Assembly: GCF_025370935.1 (NCBI RefSeq)
Contig: NC_133501.1
Coordinates: forward strand, 7,670,902-7,734,901
Length of the DNA: 64,000 bases
Origin: Choristoneura fumiferana
Taxonomy: Eukaryota > Arthropoda > Insecta > Lepidoptera > Tortricidae
Direction: 5' to 3'
Shown here: positions 50,330 to 62,511 of the stretch, piece after piece
Numbering within the stretch: the stretch's first letter is position 1
Layout of the letters: each line of letters begins with the position of its first letter
Translations under genes and position numbers: made by a program
Notes under the pieces: generated by a model
Databases searched by the model: none
What the model saw: the letters and a program-made list of their open reading frames with translations, nothing else
Told to the model about the DNA's origin: nothing

Positions 50330-50889
50330 CTGAAATGAAATAAGTTTTTTAATGTTAAATAAAAAAAAGTTTCTTTAGCTAAATATGAATGAATTAAAAA
50401 AAAATGTTACGTACTTAAAAATGAGTCAATCAACTTTTTAGTATTGTTATTCTGTTCTGTAACAGGAGACATCAGTAATACACTTTGTTACAAAAATAAA
50501 TCAAAATTTTATTTATTAGCATGCTTTTTAGATGAGCCGTGAAAGCATTGCCTTAAAACTGTCACAACTCCTAACTTTTAATGGATTTGTACCCCATAAA
50601 ATGACACTTTTAATAGGTGACCCAGGAGACGTAAACTGTAGCAAAAACCTAGATTAAAAAGTTGATTTTATGTTTGTATAAGTATACTTTAAATTGTACA
50701 AAAAAAAAAATACCATTGACAACTTTAAGATACTTGTACAGTCGCATCGTCATCAAAAATATCGGCACATGCCACAGATATATAATACTATTCAATGGAA
50801 AAATCAATTGTGTAAACAAAGCATTTTTTCACGATTACTCCGTAGTTACTTACATTTGAACGCCAATCCGATCATATTCACATCTCAAT

Positions 50890-52780
50890 GAGCTCAGCAC
50901 TGTTTTTAACAATCATTTTATCATTAAAATAATCGTGTAAATATGTTTATTTTATAGAATTAAATGGAAGACGAAAATCCGTTATATTTGTCAAATTGAC
51001 ATGATAATTTTTCCTCACCGAAGTTGGTCTATGGTCGGTCTAGTCTCTGGAAATTTAGTGCTGTACCAACAAAATTAATTATTTGACTGAACCAACCTTA
51101 CCTACGATAATTATGGGCTGGCTCTGCAAATTAATTTATTCGTAGATATTAATTATTTGTGTTAAGTTACACTATTTAATGAAGGTTTATAAAGGTTCTA
51201 ATCCTATCCTACTATCCTACTAATCCTACTAATATTATAAATGTGAAAGTTTGTGAGTGAGTGAGTGAATATGTTCGTTACTTCTTCACGCTGAAACGGC
51301 TGGAAAGTTAGATAACATAGGATACTTTTTATCCCGATATTCCATGGGATAGGGATAAATCTTGAAATGACAACCGCTCAGCTTTGTCATGAAAATTGGT
51401 ATATAGATAGTTTGACATCTGGAATAAAACATAGCCTACTTTTTATTTCGATATTCCCACGAGATAGGGATAAAATTTCGAACTAATAACCGCTGGGCTT
51501 AGAGTCATGAAATTTTACCATGATTGTTTTTAATGTAATGTCAATGAAAACAACGATTTAATTTTCGGGAATCCCACGGCAATTTTTAAAAATCCCGGTA
51601 TTTCAGCTGTTGGACTAATGATTTACGTGTGCGAAGCCGTGGGTAAACACTAGTTGGACGATAAAAGAGTATTATAGTAGAAATTATGTAGATTTCTATT
51701 TACTAGTACTTATCATATTTACTGTGGAGTCCATTGTTGGACAAACAATCATTTTGAATCACTTCCTGTGTCTACTCTCATTTCCCTGTCTTATGTAAAT
51801 TTAAAAATGCCTCTTCTAAATTATATCGAAAATACAAACTGAGACATGGATGCACAGAAAACCAGAAAAGAGACCAGCGCTGGGAATCGAACCTAGGTCC
51901 TCAGCAATCGTACTGCGTACTATAACCCTACACCACCGTTGGACAGGAGTCAAGATACAAATTTCTCCTGTGCACACATATCTCAGGTTGCCTTTTTCTA
52001 CTACGCTACTTAAGCAGCAAAAAATTCTAAATTAATCCATATTTTAACTGACCCTTTCAATTCTAAAATACTCCATCATAAACCTTGGGAAAATATACGT
52101 CAAATAATATAAGTGGATATACATGTTTCACCATTTTAAAAATTCTACCCTTAAAGGGGTATAAAGGGGAGTGTAAGTTTGTATGGAAAAAACGTTAGGT
52201 ATATATATTTGAAGATATACCTAATTCTAAAACTTCGTGAAAATGCTATTAAACATTTTATGTTTAAAGGGACATGGAAACATTGTGAATGACTCTTGAA
52301 CAGGACTAAGAGAATACGTGATTCGCCATTTTTAAAATTAAACTTAGGGAAAACAATAATAATGAAATATGAGTAAATTCAAAATAATTATTTACTGCTG
52401 ATTGAAGTATCTTAAAGAGCTTTCACATCACTAGAGCCAACGTCAGTCAGTCAGTCAGCCAGTCGTCAGTCAAGTGTCAATGTCAGTCACCACATTTGTT
52501 TACACAATTGATTTTTCCATTGAATAGTACCATAGATTACACTAGATTCCGCAAATACATCTACTTCGCGTGTCCGAACCCCGACCAAACGTCGATAAAG
52601 GCCGCTAACTGACTTATCATGACTAGTGACTGTCTCGAGCCCCACGGCGCGGGCGGGCTGCGCATTAGACTCGATTTTGCGCGGACATCGGGGAATTCAC
52701 ATCGCTAATTCGGTCTTAAGACGTCACAGTAGATATAAAAAGTGACACGGTTGGTTTTCATACCGATTGAGGTGTTTGCG
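50890..52780. other. Arm-B-specific and repeat DNA in mirror intron 7
   Basis: A block without a counterpart in arm A, between the sequences matching 37190 and 36890. It includes a CCCGTGGG/CACGGGATAGGG family copy (51225-51655) and a reversed tRNA-like SINE part (51860-51955). It is probably a large insertion of about 1.7 kb between 50790 and 52525. No gene recognised. Confidence 0.5.
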
Positions 52781-52979
52781 TTAATCTAGTGTAATATATA
52801 TCTGTGGCACATGCACTCTATTATTAAGGTATTAGAGTTCTGTATCGATATTTTTGAACACCTTGGGCGCTCCGGAATTTTTGATGGAGACGAACTCTGT
52901 ATCTCATGGCGCACAGTAACGTGGCCTTTATGTGTGTCTGTCTGTCCGTGCGACGAACCTTTCGTTCGCTGGTACTCAC

Positions 52980-53054
52980 TTGAAGGTGAGCGGGCAGTGC
53001 TTGCACTCCCACGTCTTCCCGGCGTGGAACTGCGCGTGCATCACCGCCATGTAT
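52980..53054 (-). CDS. Mirror copy of P2 exon 7
   Basis: 75 nt, identical coding sequence and borders. Confidence 0.85.
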
Positions 53055-53106
53055 CTGATGAACAAAATTATTGCAAGAATGAAAGAATAAACCTTACATA
53101 ATAATA

Positions 53107-53525
53107 ATATCATGGGACACTTGACACCAATTGACCTAGTCCCAAACTAAGCAAAGCTTGTACTATGGATACTAGGCAACGGATAAACATACTCATATAG
53201 ATAAATGCATACTTAAATACGTATTAAACATCCAAGACCCAAAAACAGTCGTATACATCCAAATATCTGCCCCGGCCGGGAATCGAACCCGGGACCGGAT
53301 GACCGAGTGGTTAGAGAACCTGACTACGAAGCTTGAGGTCCCGGGGTCAATCCCCGGCCGGGGCAGATATTTGTATTACTAATACGAATGTTTGTTATAG
53401 GGTCTTGGATGTTTAATATGTATTTATCTATATGAGTATGTTTATCCGTTGCCTAGTGTCCATAGTACATGCTTTGCTTAGTTTGGGACTAGGTCAATTG
53501 GTGTCAAGTGTCCCATGATATTTAT
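53107..53525. mobile_element. Head-to-head SINE pair (mirror of 36165-36600)
   Basis: Reverse copy then forward copy joined in the tRNA-like heads ('GAACCCGGGACCGGATGACC'). Conserved with arm A, so the pair predates the split between the arms. Confidence 0.8.
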
Positions 53526-53571
53526 TTATTTATAACTTTTTTTTGTTTTTTTTTTGTGTCAGGAAGCTGAC

Positions 53572-53701
53572 CTGCCCCGGATGACCAACTTGCACTCCTT
53601 GCAGACGTACTTCAGTTGGTGACACTCGATGAGGTGCGTGCGCACTTGTTGGGCCACTTGAAGCGGCACTGGCACAGAGGACACTCGTTCGGGCCCAGAG
53701 C
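53572..53701 (-). pseudogene. Mirror copy of P2 exon 6, one base deleted
   Basis: 130 nt instead of 131. The deletion falls in finger 2 (after WPNK) and shifts the frame. Splice sites are intact. Confidence 0.85.
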
Positions 53702-54730
53702 CTGACAAAAAAAACTTTAAATGTACATTTGCAACCCTCGCTACGCTCGTGAGAAATATTAGCAACGATTAGAGGCCTGAAGTGAAAAACATATCGAAGT
53801 AGGAGCTCCGCCTTACCGGAGCTCTGTCGACACTGTTTGTGTCGATTCAAATTGGGAAAAACGCTACAGTGAAAATATCTTTAGTAAAAACTTTCAGATT
53901 ACTATCAGATTTTTTTTAAACAAAAACAGAGCTGACTACAAAAAACTTGAAAATAATTTTCTAATAGCTCGAAGTCGGTGCCTCAGCAAGAGTGATTGAA
54001 GACCAATATGTAGTATGTATGTGAGGTAGACGACTATAGTTCCACTCCTGCTGGCTCGTGCTGAGGCACCGACTTCAAACTAGTAGAAAAATATTACCAA
54101 GTTTTTTGTAGTTGGTTCTATTTTTAACCCCCGATGGAAAAGAGGGGTGTTATAAGTTTGACCGCTTTGTGTGTCTGTGTGTCTGTCTGTGGCACCGTAG
54201 CTCTTAAACGGGTGGACCGTTTTGAATGCGGTTTTTTTTATTTAAAAGCTGGTTTTCTAGCGATGGATCTTAGACATGATTTATTGTAAATTTTTTTTTG
54301 GAGTTGGTATTACTTTTTTATTAAAATTTACTATTTATCTTACTTTTTAGTGAATTGTTGCCAAAGTACATCTCACAAAGATTCCATGAAGCCCAAATAC
54401 GGCTTAGTTACATTGTTTTATGACCGACTTCCCTTTTTTTTAAGTCGGCTAAAAAAGATTTTGTCAACTAACCTAATCAACGAAAAGATGGAAAACCCCC
54501 GACTTTGTCACTTCAAAGTGCAATATCTCAAAAACGGCTGAACCGATTTTGATGAAACATGTCTAAGAACCATCGCTAGAAAACTTTCTTCCAAATAAAA
54601 AAACCGCATTCAAATCGGCTCACCTGTTTAAGAGCTACGGTGCCACAGACAGACACACAAAGCGGTGAAACTAGCACCCCTCTTTTTGCGTCGGGGGTTA
54701 AAAATATCGCCACACTCGTATGGTACTGAC

Positions 54731-54882
54731 CGGGTCGTGAACCTTGATATGGTTCTCGTAGGTGAACATGGAGAGGACCCTTTGAAGCACTTCTCGCAGC
54801 GCACGAGGGCGTGCAAATAGTTCTCCGACTCCTTCCGCGCCTCCATCTCTCTCTGTTGCTCCTCCTCTGACAATCGCACCAC
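54731..54882 (-). pseudogene. Mirror copy of P2 exon 5, one base deleted
   Basis: 152 nt instead of 153. A T is missing just after the finger 1 cysteines (after CFKG), putting the finger helix and histidines out of frame. Confidence 0.85.
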
Positions 54883-55011
54883 CTAGAAATTGTGATCAAC
54901 AGAAGAGGGGGAATAAACTTGGTCTCGATAAATATTTAACTAAATGTAAACAAACTTCAGCTGCAAGATTTGGTACATTCAAGGTTTTTAGACATTTTAC
55001 TTATCTTTGCA

Positions 55012-55295
55012 GGTGGTAGGACCTTGTGCAGGGTCCGCCCGGATTGCTACCACCATCTTGCTCGCTAATCCTGCCGTGAAGCAGCAGTGCTTGCACTGTT
55101 GTGTTTTGGCGTGGAGAGTAAGACAGCCGGTGAAATTACTGGCACCTGAGGTATTCCATCTTAGGCCTCTAGGTTGGCAACGCGTCTGCAATACCCCTGG
55201 CGTTGCAGATGTTTATGGGCGGTGGTGATCTCTTACCATCAGGAGACCCACTTGCTCGTTTGCCATCCAGTCGAATAAAAAAAAATAAAATAAAA
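55012..55295 (+). mobile_element. SINE, GGTGGTAGGACC family, arm B only
   Basis: Full-length copy with A-rich tail, flanked by TATCTTTGCA and TATCATTGCA, an imperfect target-site duplication. Arm A has a single related ATTTGCAATAATAGATA at about 34430. Confidence 0.87.
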
Positions 55296-55862
55296 TCTAT
55301 CATTGCAAATATTGGTATACAAACTAAGACTAGTGTATTTCAATACAGAAATGTAAATGTTTAGATAGTTTAATGGGGGAATTTCAATATTTAAGACACC
55401 AATTGACGTTGTTTTTAACCCCCGACGCAAAGAGAGGGGTGTTATAAGTTTGACCGCTATGTGTGTCTGTCTGTCTGTCTGTGGCACCGTAGCTCTGAAA
55501 CGGGTAGACCGATTTGAATGTTTTTTTTTAATTGAAAGCAGTTTTTCTAGCGATGGTTCTTAGACATGTTTTATCAAAATCGGTTCAGCCGTTTTTGAGA
55601 TATTGAACTTTAAAGTGGCAAAGTCGGAGGTTTTCCAACTTTTTGTGTTTACATTTAGTAAAATACCTATCCAAACCAAGTATAGTTTACTAAAGTACAG
55701 ATGTGGTGAACCATTCTTTCCAATCGTATTGTCTCGAAAACGTACGTGTTTGTACTACTTATCAGACAGCGTAGGGAAGGTCGCATCGAGAGTTTAACAA
55801 TCGATATAGTGTGCACAAGTTTCCTCACGATTCCTTCAGCGTAAACCTCATGCTAAATTCTC

Positions 55863-56143
55863 TTTTTTTTTTTTTTTTATACGACTGGATGGCAAACGAG
55901 CAAGTGGGTCTCCTGATGGTAAGAGATCACCACCGCCCATAAACATCTGCAACACCAGGGGTATTGCAGATGCGTTGCCAACCTAGAGGCCTAAGATGGG
56001 ATACCTCAAGTGCCAGTAATTTCACCGGCTGTCTTACTCTCCACGCCGAAACACAACAATGCAAGCACTGCTGCTTCACGGCAGGATTAGCGAGCAAGAT
56101 GGTGGTAGCAATCCGGGCGGACCTTGCACAAGGTCCTACCACC
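55863..56143 (-). mobile_element. SINE, GGTGGTAGGACC family, reversed, arm B only
   Basis: Poly-T (tail) at left, 'CCTACCACC' head at right, flanked by AAAGAGAA on both sides (in reverse orientation). Arm A has the empty site TTACCTGAAGAGAAATTAGC near 33553. Confidence 0.87.
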
Positions 56144-56162
56144 TGCAAAAGCCTTCTCTTTA

Positions 56163-56640
56163 GGTAATGTTAAAATGGGTTGTAGTTAATGTACGACTTG
56201 TTAATCCACGCATAAATAAGGCACAGCCTGATAATTCGTGCTTATGTGCACGAATTATCATGCCGTGCATTACCACCCCGTACCGAACTAGCAGGGAACC
56301 AATAATGTACGCGCAATAATGTACGACGTGATAATCCGAAGCATTATGTCTTATTCCGTGATTGAAATAAAAACAATACCTAACGAAGGGCAACCGCACT
56401 TCAACCTAACCCGGCCGGGTCGGTTCTGCTCCGACTATATCGATCTCGCTCGCTCGATCCGCGGCGAAAAATGTCCATTCATTCGAATCGATTGGATTCG
56501 GATTATCACTACGTACATTACAGCGCGCGCAATATTTTGTACGCCCTGATAATGCGCGACCATGATAATGTACGGCATGATAATCGGAAGCAATAATGCT
56601 TCCGATTATCATGTCGCACATTATTCCGCGTACATGCTTG
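56163..56640. mobile_element. ATAATGTACG-motif element (mirror of 33040)
   Basis: Same direct and inverted ATAATGTACG / GATAATCCGAAGC motifs as in arm A. Interrupted at its right by a 5'-truncated SINE and resuming at 56928-56965. Confidence 0.65.
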
Positions 56641-56647
56641 CCGCGTG

Positions 56648-56927
56648 CTTGTGCAAGGTCCGTCCGGATTGCTACCACCATCTTGCTCGCAAATCCTGCC
56701 GTGAAGCAACGGTGCTTGCACTGTTGTGTTTCGGCGTGGAGAGTAAGACCGCCGGTGAAATTACTGGCACTTGAGGTATCCCATCTTAGGCCTCTAGGTT
56801 GGCAACGCATCTGCAATACCCCTGGTGTTGCAGATGTTTATGGGTGGTGGTGATCTCTTACCATCGGGAGACCACTTGCTCGTTTCCCATACAGTTAAAT
56901 AAAAATAAATAATAATAAATAAATACA
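56648..56927 (+). mobile_element. SINE, GGTGGTAGGACC family, 5'-truncated, arm B only
   Basis: Begins inside the head ('CTTGTGCAAGGTCCGTCCGG') and ends in an AAATAAAAATAAATAATAAT tail. Inserted in the ATAATGTACG element. Confidence 0.8.
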
Positions 56928-57043
56928 TTCCGATTGGTACATTATTGTTTCCCGTTAAAATGTACATTTTGCAAAAGTGGGTTTTATGAGCTTAAGCCCT
57001 CTCGTTTTAAAGATACAGATGTAAAGAAAAACGAACCCCTCAC

Positions 57044-57226
57044 CTCAATATTATACCTCTCTTCAAACTGGGCGTAGTCCTCGTCGCACATGAAATACCT
57101 CTTGAATCCCTTCTTTTTCTTTGTACGGCGTCTTCTTCTTCGCCACCACTCCACGGACGGCTTTTCCTCCTTAAAAGTGATATCCTTGATGATGGACCAC
57201 AGATTGGGTCGAAACATGTCAGACAG
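57044..57226 (-). CDS. Mirror copy of P2 exon 4, compensated indels
   Basis: 183 nt instead of 186. One G and two A are missing, so VEWVAKKKTPYKRKKKG becomes VEWWRRRRRRTKKKKG while the ends remain in frame. Confidence 0.8.
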
Positions 57227-57636
57227 CTCAATTACTATTAAAAAAATTATGTTTGGTTATTCTGTAAGTAGGCTGCTAAAGGAGCCCTCAACTTTTAGCC
57301 AATTCGATTTCTAGGCCACTTAGAACCTTGCCATAGTAAATAATCTTGGTTTGTCTATAGCAATGCTATTACTTATAGCACATGTATTTTTTTTTTTTGC
57401 ATGTTCATTGACACAGAAGTTAGTTGTGGTTAACTATAATTAGATAAACATCTACCTGGAATGTCTTCTACTCGATATTTATGTTTTTGTATGATGTATT
57501 ATCTGTTGGTGATCCTTAATAAATAAATAGATAAATGCTTATTGGATGACGTAAAATGCCACAATGACAAGGTTCTGTGTTGGCCTAGTTCCTTACATGG
57601 GCTGGGGGCCTGGACACGAACGTGTATGCCTTATAG

Positions 57637-58058
57637 CAGGGTTTCTCAAACTTATGGCTCCACGTACCCTGTTAAAGTTTCTAGACGATGGCGAACCCCT
57701 ACCTCCCCCCCCCCCAAGAAAGTAATAAAATTGACTGTTTTATTTCAATCATCATCATAGTATAATGTATATTATTTATTTCAATAAAAGGTAACAAAAA
57801 TAGGTAAGAATTTTAACAAAAATAGGTAAGAATCTTGCCAACGAAAATACAAACTGAAACAAACAACAACAAATAACAAACAAATAAGGAACAAATTTGG
57901 AGTTGAAATAAAAATACAAAAAGACTCCAAAAACCAATCTTATCATCTTGCTAGTCTTGCAGCCTGGCAGTTTTGGAGTCACGTAAACCTTGTCGCGAAC
58001 CCCTACCGTCGAATAGCGAACCCCTAGGGGTTCGCGTACCACACTTTGAGTAACCCTG
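57637..58058. mobile_element. hAT-like non-autonomous element, arm B only
   Basis: 422 bp with ends CAGGGTTTCTCAAAC and CTTTGAGTAACCCTG, typical of the hAT superfamily, and an 8-bp target duplication CCTTATAG / CCTTATGG (57629, 58059). Arm A has a single CCTTATGG complement near 32440. The interior holds repeat DNA (AAATACAAAAAGACTCC) but no transposase. Confidence 0.87.
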
Positions 58059-58111
58059 CCTTATGGTAAAGATAGTATTGCAAAGTATACGTTAATATCC
58101 ATCTCACTCAC

Positions 58112-58504
58112 CTTAACTTCCTTAACATCCTCCGTCTCTTTCCTCCGCTTCCTCACCTTCTCTTTCTTCACCCTTTTCCTCCGAGTCCCCTTCTCTTTCT
58201 TAATCTTACCCTCTAACTTAGCTTTCAACTCCGATAACTTCACATCAATGTCATCCAAATCATCCATTTCAACAACCGGTATATCAATATAGTTTGGGTC
58301 TTTGACATCTGTCATTTCTACATCGCTGTCGGGTTGACAGAGGGTCGATAGGAGTTGGGAGCTGTCGTTGGAATGGTCCAGGTAGTCAAGGCTTTTTGGG
58401 TAGATGTCTCCGGTGTCTACAATGTCTGCGATGTCTGGAATGTCAGTGATATCTTTCTCTTGGAGGGATGTGCGGTCCAGCGAGCGGATTGTGTCTGTTG
58501 TGAT
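58112..58504 (-). CDS. Mirror copy of P2 exon 3
   Basis: 393 nt. The translated residues match P2 exon 3 throughout; only silent changes. Confidence 0.88.
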
Positions 58505-58532
58505 CTGAAGCAAGCAAGGACTTAATTGCAAT

Positions 58533-59214
58533 TAGGGCTATCGCATATGAATTCGCCGCTAGAGGCGCTAGTGTAGCGAGAGGTCTCCGAAATATGAAAT
58601 GTCAGTAAGCTGTTTTTGGGTGAGTTACGCGGGAATATTTATATCTTTCCGGGATAAAAGTAGCCTATGTCACTCTCTGGCCCATAAACTATCTCTGTGC
58701 CACAAATCACGTCGATCCGTCGCTCCGTTTCGACGTGAAAGACATACACACACACACACACACTTTCGCATTTATAATATTAAAGTATGGAAGTATGGAT
58801 TAGATTGGAATAATTTTATGAATATTTTGCAATAAACTAATTAAAACTAAAAACTAATTTGGCTCAGGCCAGGGACCCAAAGAGGGTCTTGGCCTCCGAA
58901 ACAAGAGCATTCCATCTGTCCTGATGAATTATGACAAATTTATGTCTTACGGTACGGGGCAATGAATGTTTGTGTTTTGTGACAGTATTGTCTTTTGGAA
59001 ACCTTTGTCCTACCTTTTTTCCGAACAAAACGGGACTACGCAACACTGTGGCATGCTCGATATTTTTATGGCACGGTTTTAAGGTATTTAATTAAAATGT
59101 ACATTTTGTTTTCACTCCCGTAATAAATAACAAACTAACCACTCTACTTCAGGCAGGACCTTTGTCTACAGTGGCGCCAACTGGTGAGCGCGAAAACGGT
59201 AGCCCTCATTGCAT
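58533..59214. mobile_element. AATGAGGGCTA-ended element (mirror of 31025, uninterrupted)
   Basis: Ends 'AGGGCTATCGCATATGAATT' and 'GAAAACGGTAGCCCTCATT'. Lacks the fold-back insertion of arm A and has a CA run near 58746. Confidence 0.7.
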
Positions 59215-59548
59215 ATTTATCAAGTTTTTAGTGTAGCTTTTTGCTGCAGTAATGATTCCTGAGTTACTTACTAAAAGTATCATTTTATGGGGTACAAATC
59301 CACTAAAAGTTAGTTGTGAAAGTTTTTAGGCAATACCTTCACAAATTATCTTCTATTTCATGGTAATAGTATACGTTGCAAACATTTTTTCTAACAAAGT
59401 GTTCTTTTCTGATGTCTCCTGAGTTACGAGACAGAATAACATACAATAAATAGTTGATTGACGCTTGAATAAATGAACCAAAATATACAGGGTGGCTCAT
59501 TTAGATTGGTCCATATGGGAAAGTCTGAAACTATAAGACATACGAAGA

Positions 59549-59850
59549 TCGTTGAGTTTCTTGCCGGATTCTTCTCAGCACAGGTTTTTCCGAACCGGTG
59601 GTAGATTTTTTTTGACATTCATAAGTGCTTGTTATAGCCTAAATTGAATAAAGATATTTTGACTTTGACTTTGATCTGTTCTTAGTGGTTCTTAGGAACC
59701 ATGTCGATTTTAAAGACAACCACTGCTGGACATAGGCCTTCCCCAAAGGCTCTCCACTCAGACCGGTCTTGTGCTTTCCGCATCCGCATAAATGTATGAA
59801 TATGTGTTTCTTGTTACTAAAATCGATGACATGGCTCATCAGAACAGATC
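59549..59850 (-). repeat. TCAAAGTCAAAATATC repeat and RTE-tail hairpin (mirror of 30400)
   Basis: Reverse copies of both repeats of P2 intron 2, with 'CCACTGCTGGACATAGGCC' from the RTE tail. Confidence 0.65.
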
Positions 59851-59935
59851 TTCGTATGTCTTAAGGTTTCAGACTGTTCCATACAGACCGATCTAAATAT
59901 GTCACCCTCTGTGTAAGTAGTTTAAGTGAACTGAC

Positions 59936-60070
59936 ATAGTGTTGGTGCGACAGCGACTTGGTGAGCAGGTCGTGCGCGCGGCGACAGCGCACGCGCAGCG
60001 CCCGCGCCTGCCGCAGCGCCGCCGAGCAGCCTCGCACACGTGCTGGGGCAGGACCATCGCCAACAGACAA
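59936..60070 (-). pseudogene. Mirror copy of P2 exon 2, ZAD ligand lost
   Basis: 135 nt like P2, but an extra C and a missing G 24 bases apart change QHVCEGC to ARVRGC, removing the third ZAD cysteine. Splice sites are intact. Confidence 0.85.
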
Positions 60071-61053
60071 CTGGAATAATATATAATGAAAGTTTATGAC
60101 TTAAATTATTTTTGAATACCAGGTATCTTTAAACAGTACCTAATAACAATTAATTTATTTCGAAAAACAAGGCCCATATAATAAATACCTTATAGACTGA
60201 CACACATGTATATATATATACACATTCATAACGCAAGAATGGCTGGACCAATTTTTATTTATTTTTGTTTTCGGATTTCTCTTTGTCAGAAATAGGATAA
60301 TAGATATTAAAAACATTGAAAAATTGACGAAAAACTTAAATAAAAGAAAAAAAAAATATCCCATACAAAATGTTCATGGGTTTCGCAACTGTCAAACATT
60401 TAGGGCAGAAGTCCCGTTTTTGGCCAGTTGACATTTGAAGTATTAAAATAATATGATTACAATACAATACAATAACTCTTCATTGCACAACAACACAGTA
60501 AGCAGTACAGAAAACAGGTATAGAGATGTTTAGTGAGTTTTCAACAGTTTCTACTGAAACAAATAAAGTTTATAATGATTTATTACTGTAAATTTATTTC
60601 AAACATATATTTAACCAATAAATGGCCACAAACGGTACTTCTGCCCTAATGTTCATCCTGTCAATATGGTAAACTCTCCCCTCAAATTAAAGAATATGTT
60701 TTGTAATTTATTTAGCTAAGATATCTTATATTGTTTTTGTTCTTTAAAATTATAATTCATAGCCTTTTGAATTATTTAGACATTATAATTAAATATGAAG
60801 TATTTCTAGTACCTATTAGAATAAAGACTAACATGCGTAAATTTTTCTTTTTTATAAAAGACTAATTAAAATTTCAAAATCTACGCTATGAACTGTTTCT
60901 TAACCATGACGTTATATTGACGAAATATTGATCAGTAACAACACCAAATTACATAGCTAAAAAATGATAAAAAAACACTTGAACCAGGAAAAAATTACAC
61001 TGAATTCTTTAGTTTATATATTTATCTGTAGTTTTAGAATAAAATATACTTAC

Positions 61054-61188
61054 TGGGGTCCCCATGAGGTCTGAAAACGCTTCGTCTAGATGATGTTCAT
61101 GTATACCGTTCAATTTTATGTCGGTCGCAAGACATATACGGCATGCTAGCAGCTCTTCAGCGTCTATTTCTAGCTTTATCGTAGTCAT
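61054..61188 (-). CDS. Mirror copy of P2 exon 1
   Basis: 135 nt from ATG (61188-61186) to CCA|GTAAGT, same amino acids as P2 exon 1. Confidence 0.88.
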
Positions 61189-61530
61189 TTTGTTTATTTA
61201 CAAATAATTAAATGAATACATTATACTCTTATTTTATAAAATTAAAATAAATTAATAAATTACAATCTTATTGGATTTCTATAAGTACGCTCAACAAACT
61301 TGACAGTTGATGTTTGGTGGTGCGAGTTTGGCTATTATTGTATTACCGTACTCTGTTAAATGCGATTCTAAAATGCACTCTATTACGTTCTAATAAGGCG
61401 TTACGTATATAATATTGCATTTTTTGAAAAAGGAAGTCAACTAGCTGCGTCAAGAGCAGAATTATGTTGTCAGTTTTAGAGCTTTCTACCAATATAGTAG
61501 ATTTTTTAGTAAAGTGATCCTTAGTACTTT

Positions 61531-61669
61531 AACCCTCTGTTTCACCATCCACTGATTAAATTTTACGGATAAATGTGATGCCGCCTGTTTGTTTTTTTCG
61601 AATAGACGGAGACGGGATGAAATTTATCCGTCAAACAGAATTAATCAAGGGGTGGTGAAACAGCCCCTA
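61531..61669. mobile_element. Palindromic MITE, GTGAAACAGCCCC family (mirror of 28373)
   Basis: Ends 'CTGTTTCACCATCCACTG' and 'GGGTGGTGAAACAGCCCC'. Same position relative to the ATG as in arm A. Confidence 0.8.
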
Positions 61670-62274
61670 CATGTTGTAGAATTAGTTGAACTTTTTTCTT
61701 TGGAACTAAACTTCGTAGGACATTTTTTTTTATTGCAAGCTTTTCAGGAATCCAGCGTAAAAGGGGAAGTAAAACAGTCAAACAGACATAAATAGTTTAA
61801 TATAAGCTATTTACACAGGTTTAAATACTAAACAAAACAATATTTACTGTACACGTTACATATTTACAAATATCATAGGATAAATTGAACTATTTTATTA
61901 ATCTAATATTTCATAGAACAAAAATGTATACCTACTTTATTTTTTATATTCGAGATTGTAACAATATTATTTATTTCACTGTAAAGTCATGTACCTACAT
62001 TTCAAAAGGATGTACCATCCCATGACGGATTTACCATATTTCCAATGCAATTATTCTTTATACAAAAGCTATAAACTTAAATTAAATAATTTGTCACTGT
62101 TCAAGCACTAGTAACACACACGCCGTTTGCTAGCTTGCCCATTTCCAAGCAACTACAGTACTTTCATTGTAGGTAGCATGGTGCGGCTGACAGCTGTCAA
62201 TATCACAAAACTAGAGAGTCAATGTGTCGAGACTTATTTGATATGTACCTATGTAGAATTTGTAAGCAAACTAT

Positions 62275-62315
62275 TAAATAAATATCTTTTATTATTATTA
62301 TTACTTGAGCCGATA
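62275..62315. other. Empty TAA target site
   Basis: ATCTTTTATTATTATTATTACTTGAG is the unoccupied counterpart of the R4/Dong insertion site in arm A; flanks on both sides match 24840-24857 and 27796 onward. Confidence 0.85.
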
Positions 62316-62511
62316 AAACTAATAATTTAAGATCTGAATCATAATTCCGTATATGTAGACCGCAGCAACTTTTTTTGAGCAAAACGAAACGTTGCATCAG
62401 TATCACCCGCACCATGTACTGTAGAGGTATTCCGTGACAGACAGTGGGGATCATCTATAAAGTACGTCCCACATTTAGGGGTGGGGGAGGCGATGAAACA
62501 CAGGAACAAAA

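Larger units (their letters stand above)
49044..61188 (-). pseudogene. P2 exons 1-9, second (mirror) copy with frameshifts
   Basis: Nine exons in P2 order on the minus strand: 61188-61054, 60070-59936, 58504-58112, 57226-57044, 54882-54731, 53701-53572, 53054-52980, 50329-50191, 49150-49044, all with intact AG/GT borders. Exons 1, 3, 7, 8 and 9 match P2 almost base for base. Exon 2 has +1/-1 indels that replace LPQHVCE with PAPARVR and delete one zinc ligand. Exon 4 is 3 nt shorter through compensated indels. Exons 5 and 6 are each one base short and out of frame. Exons 10-14 are absent because the copy ends at the N gap. This is either the other haplotype with base errors or a decaying partial duplicate. 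Confidence 0.8.

Noticed and set aside
56406..56853. Plus and minus ORFs of 67-136 codons
   Set aside because: They cross the junction of the ATAATGTACG element and a truncated SINE.
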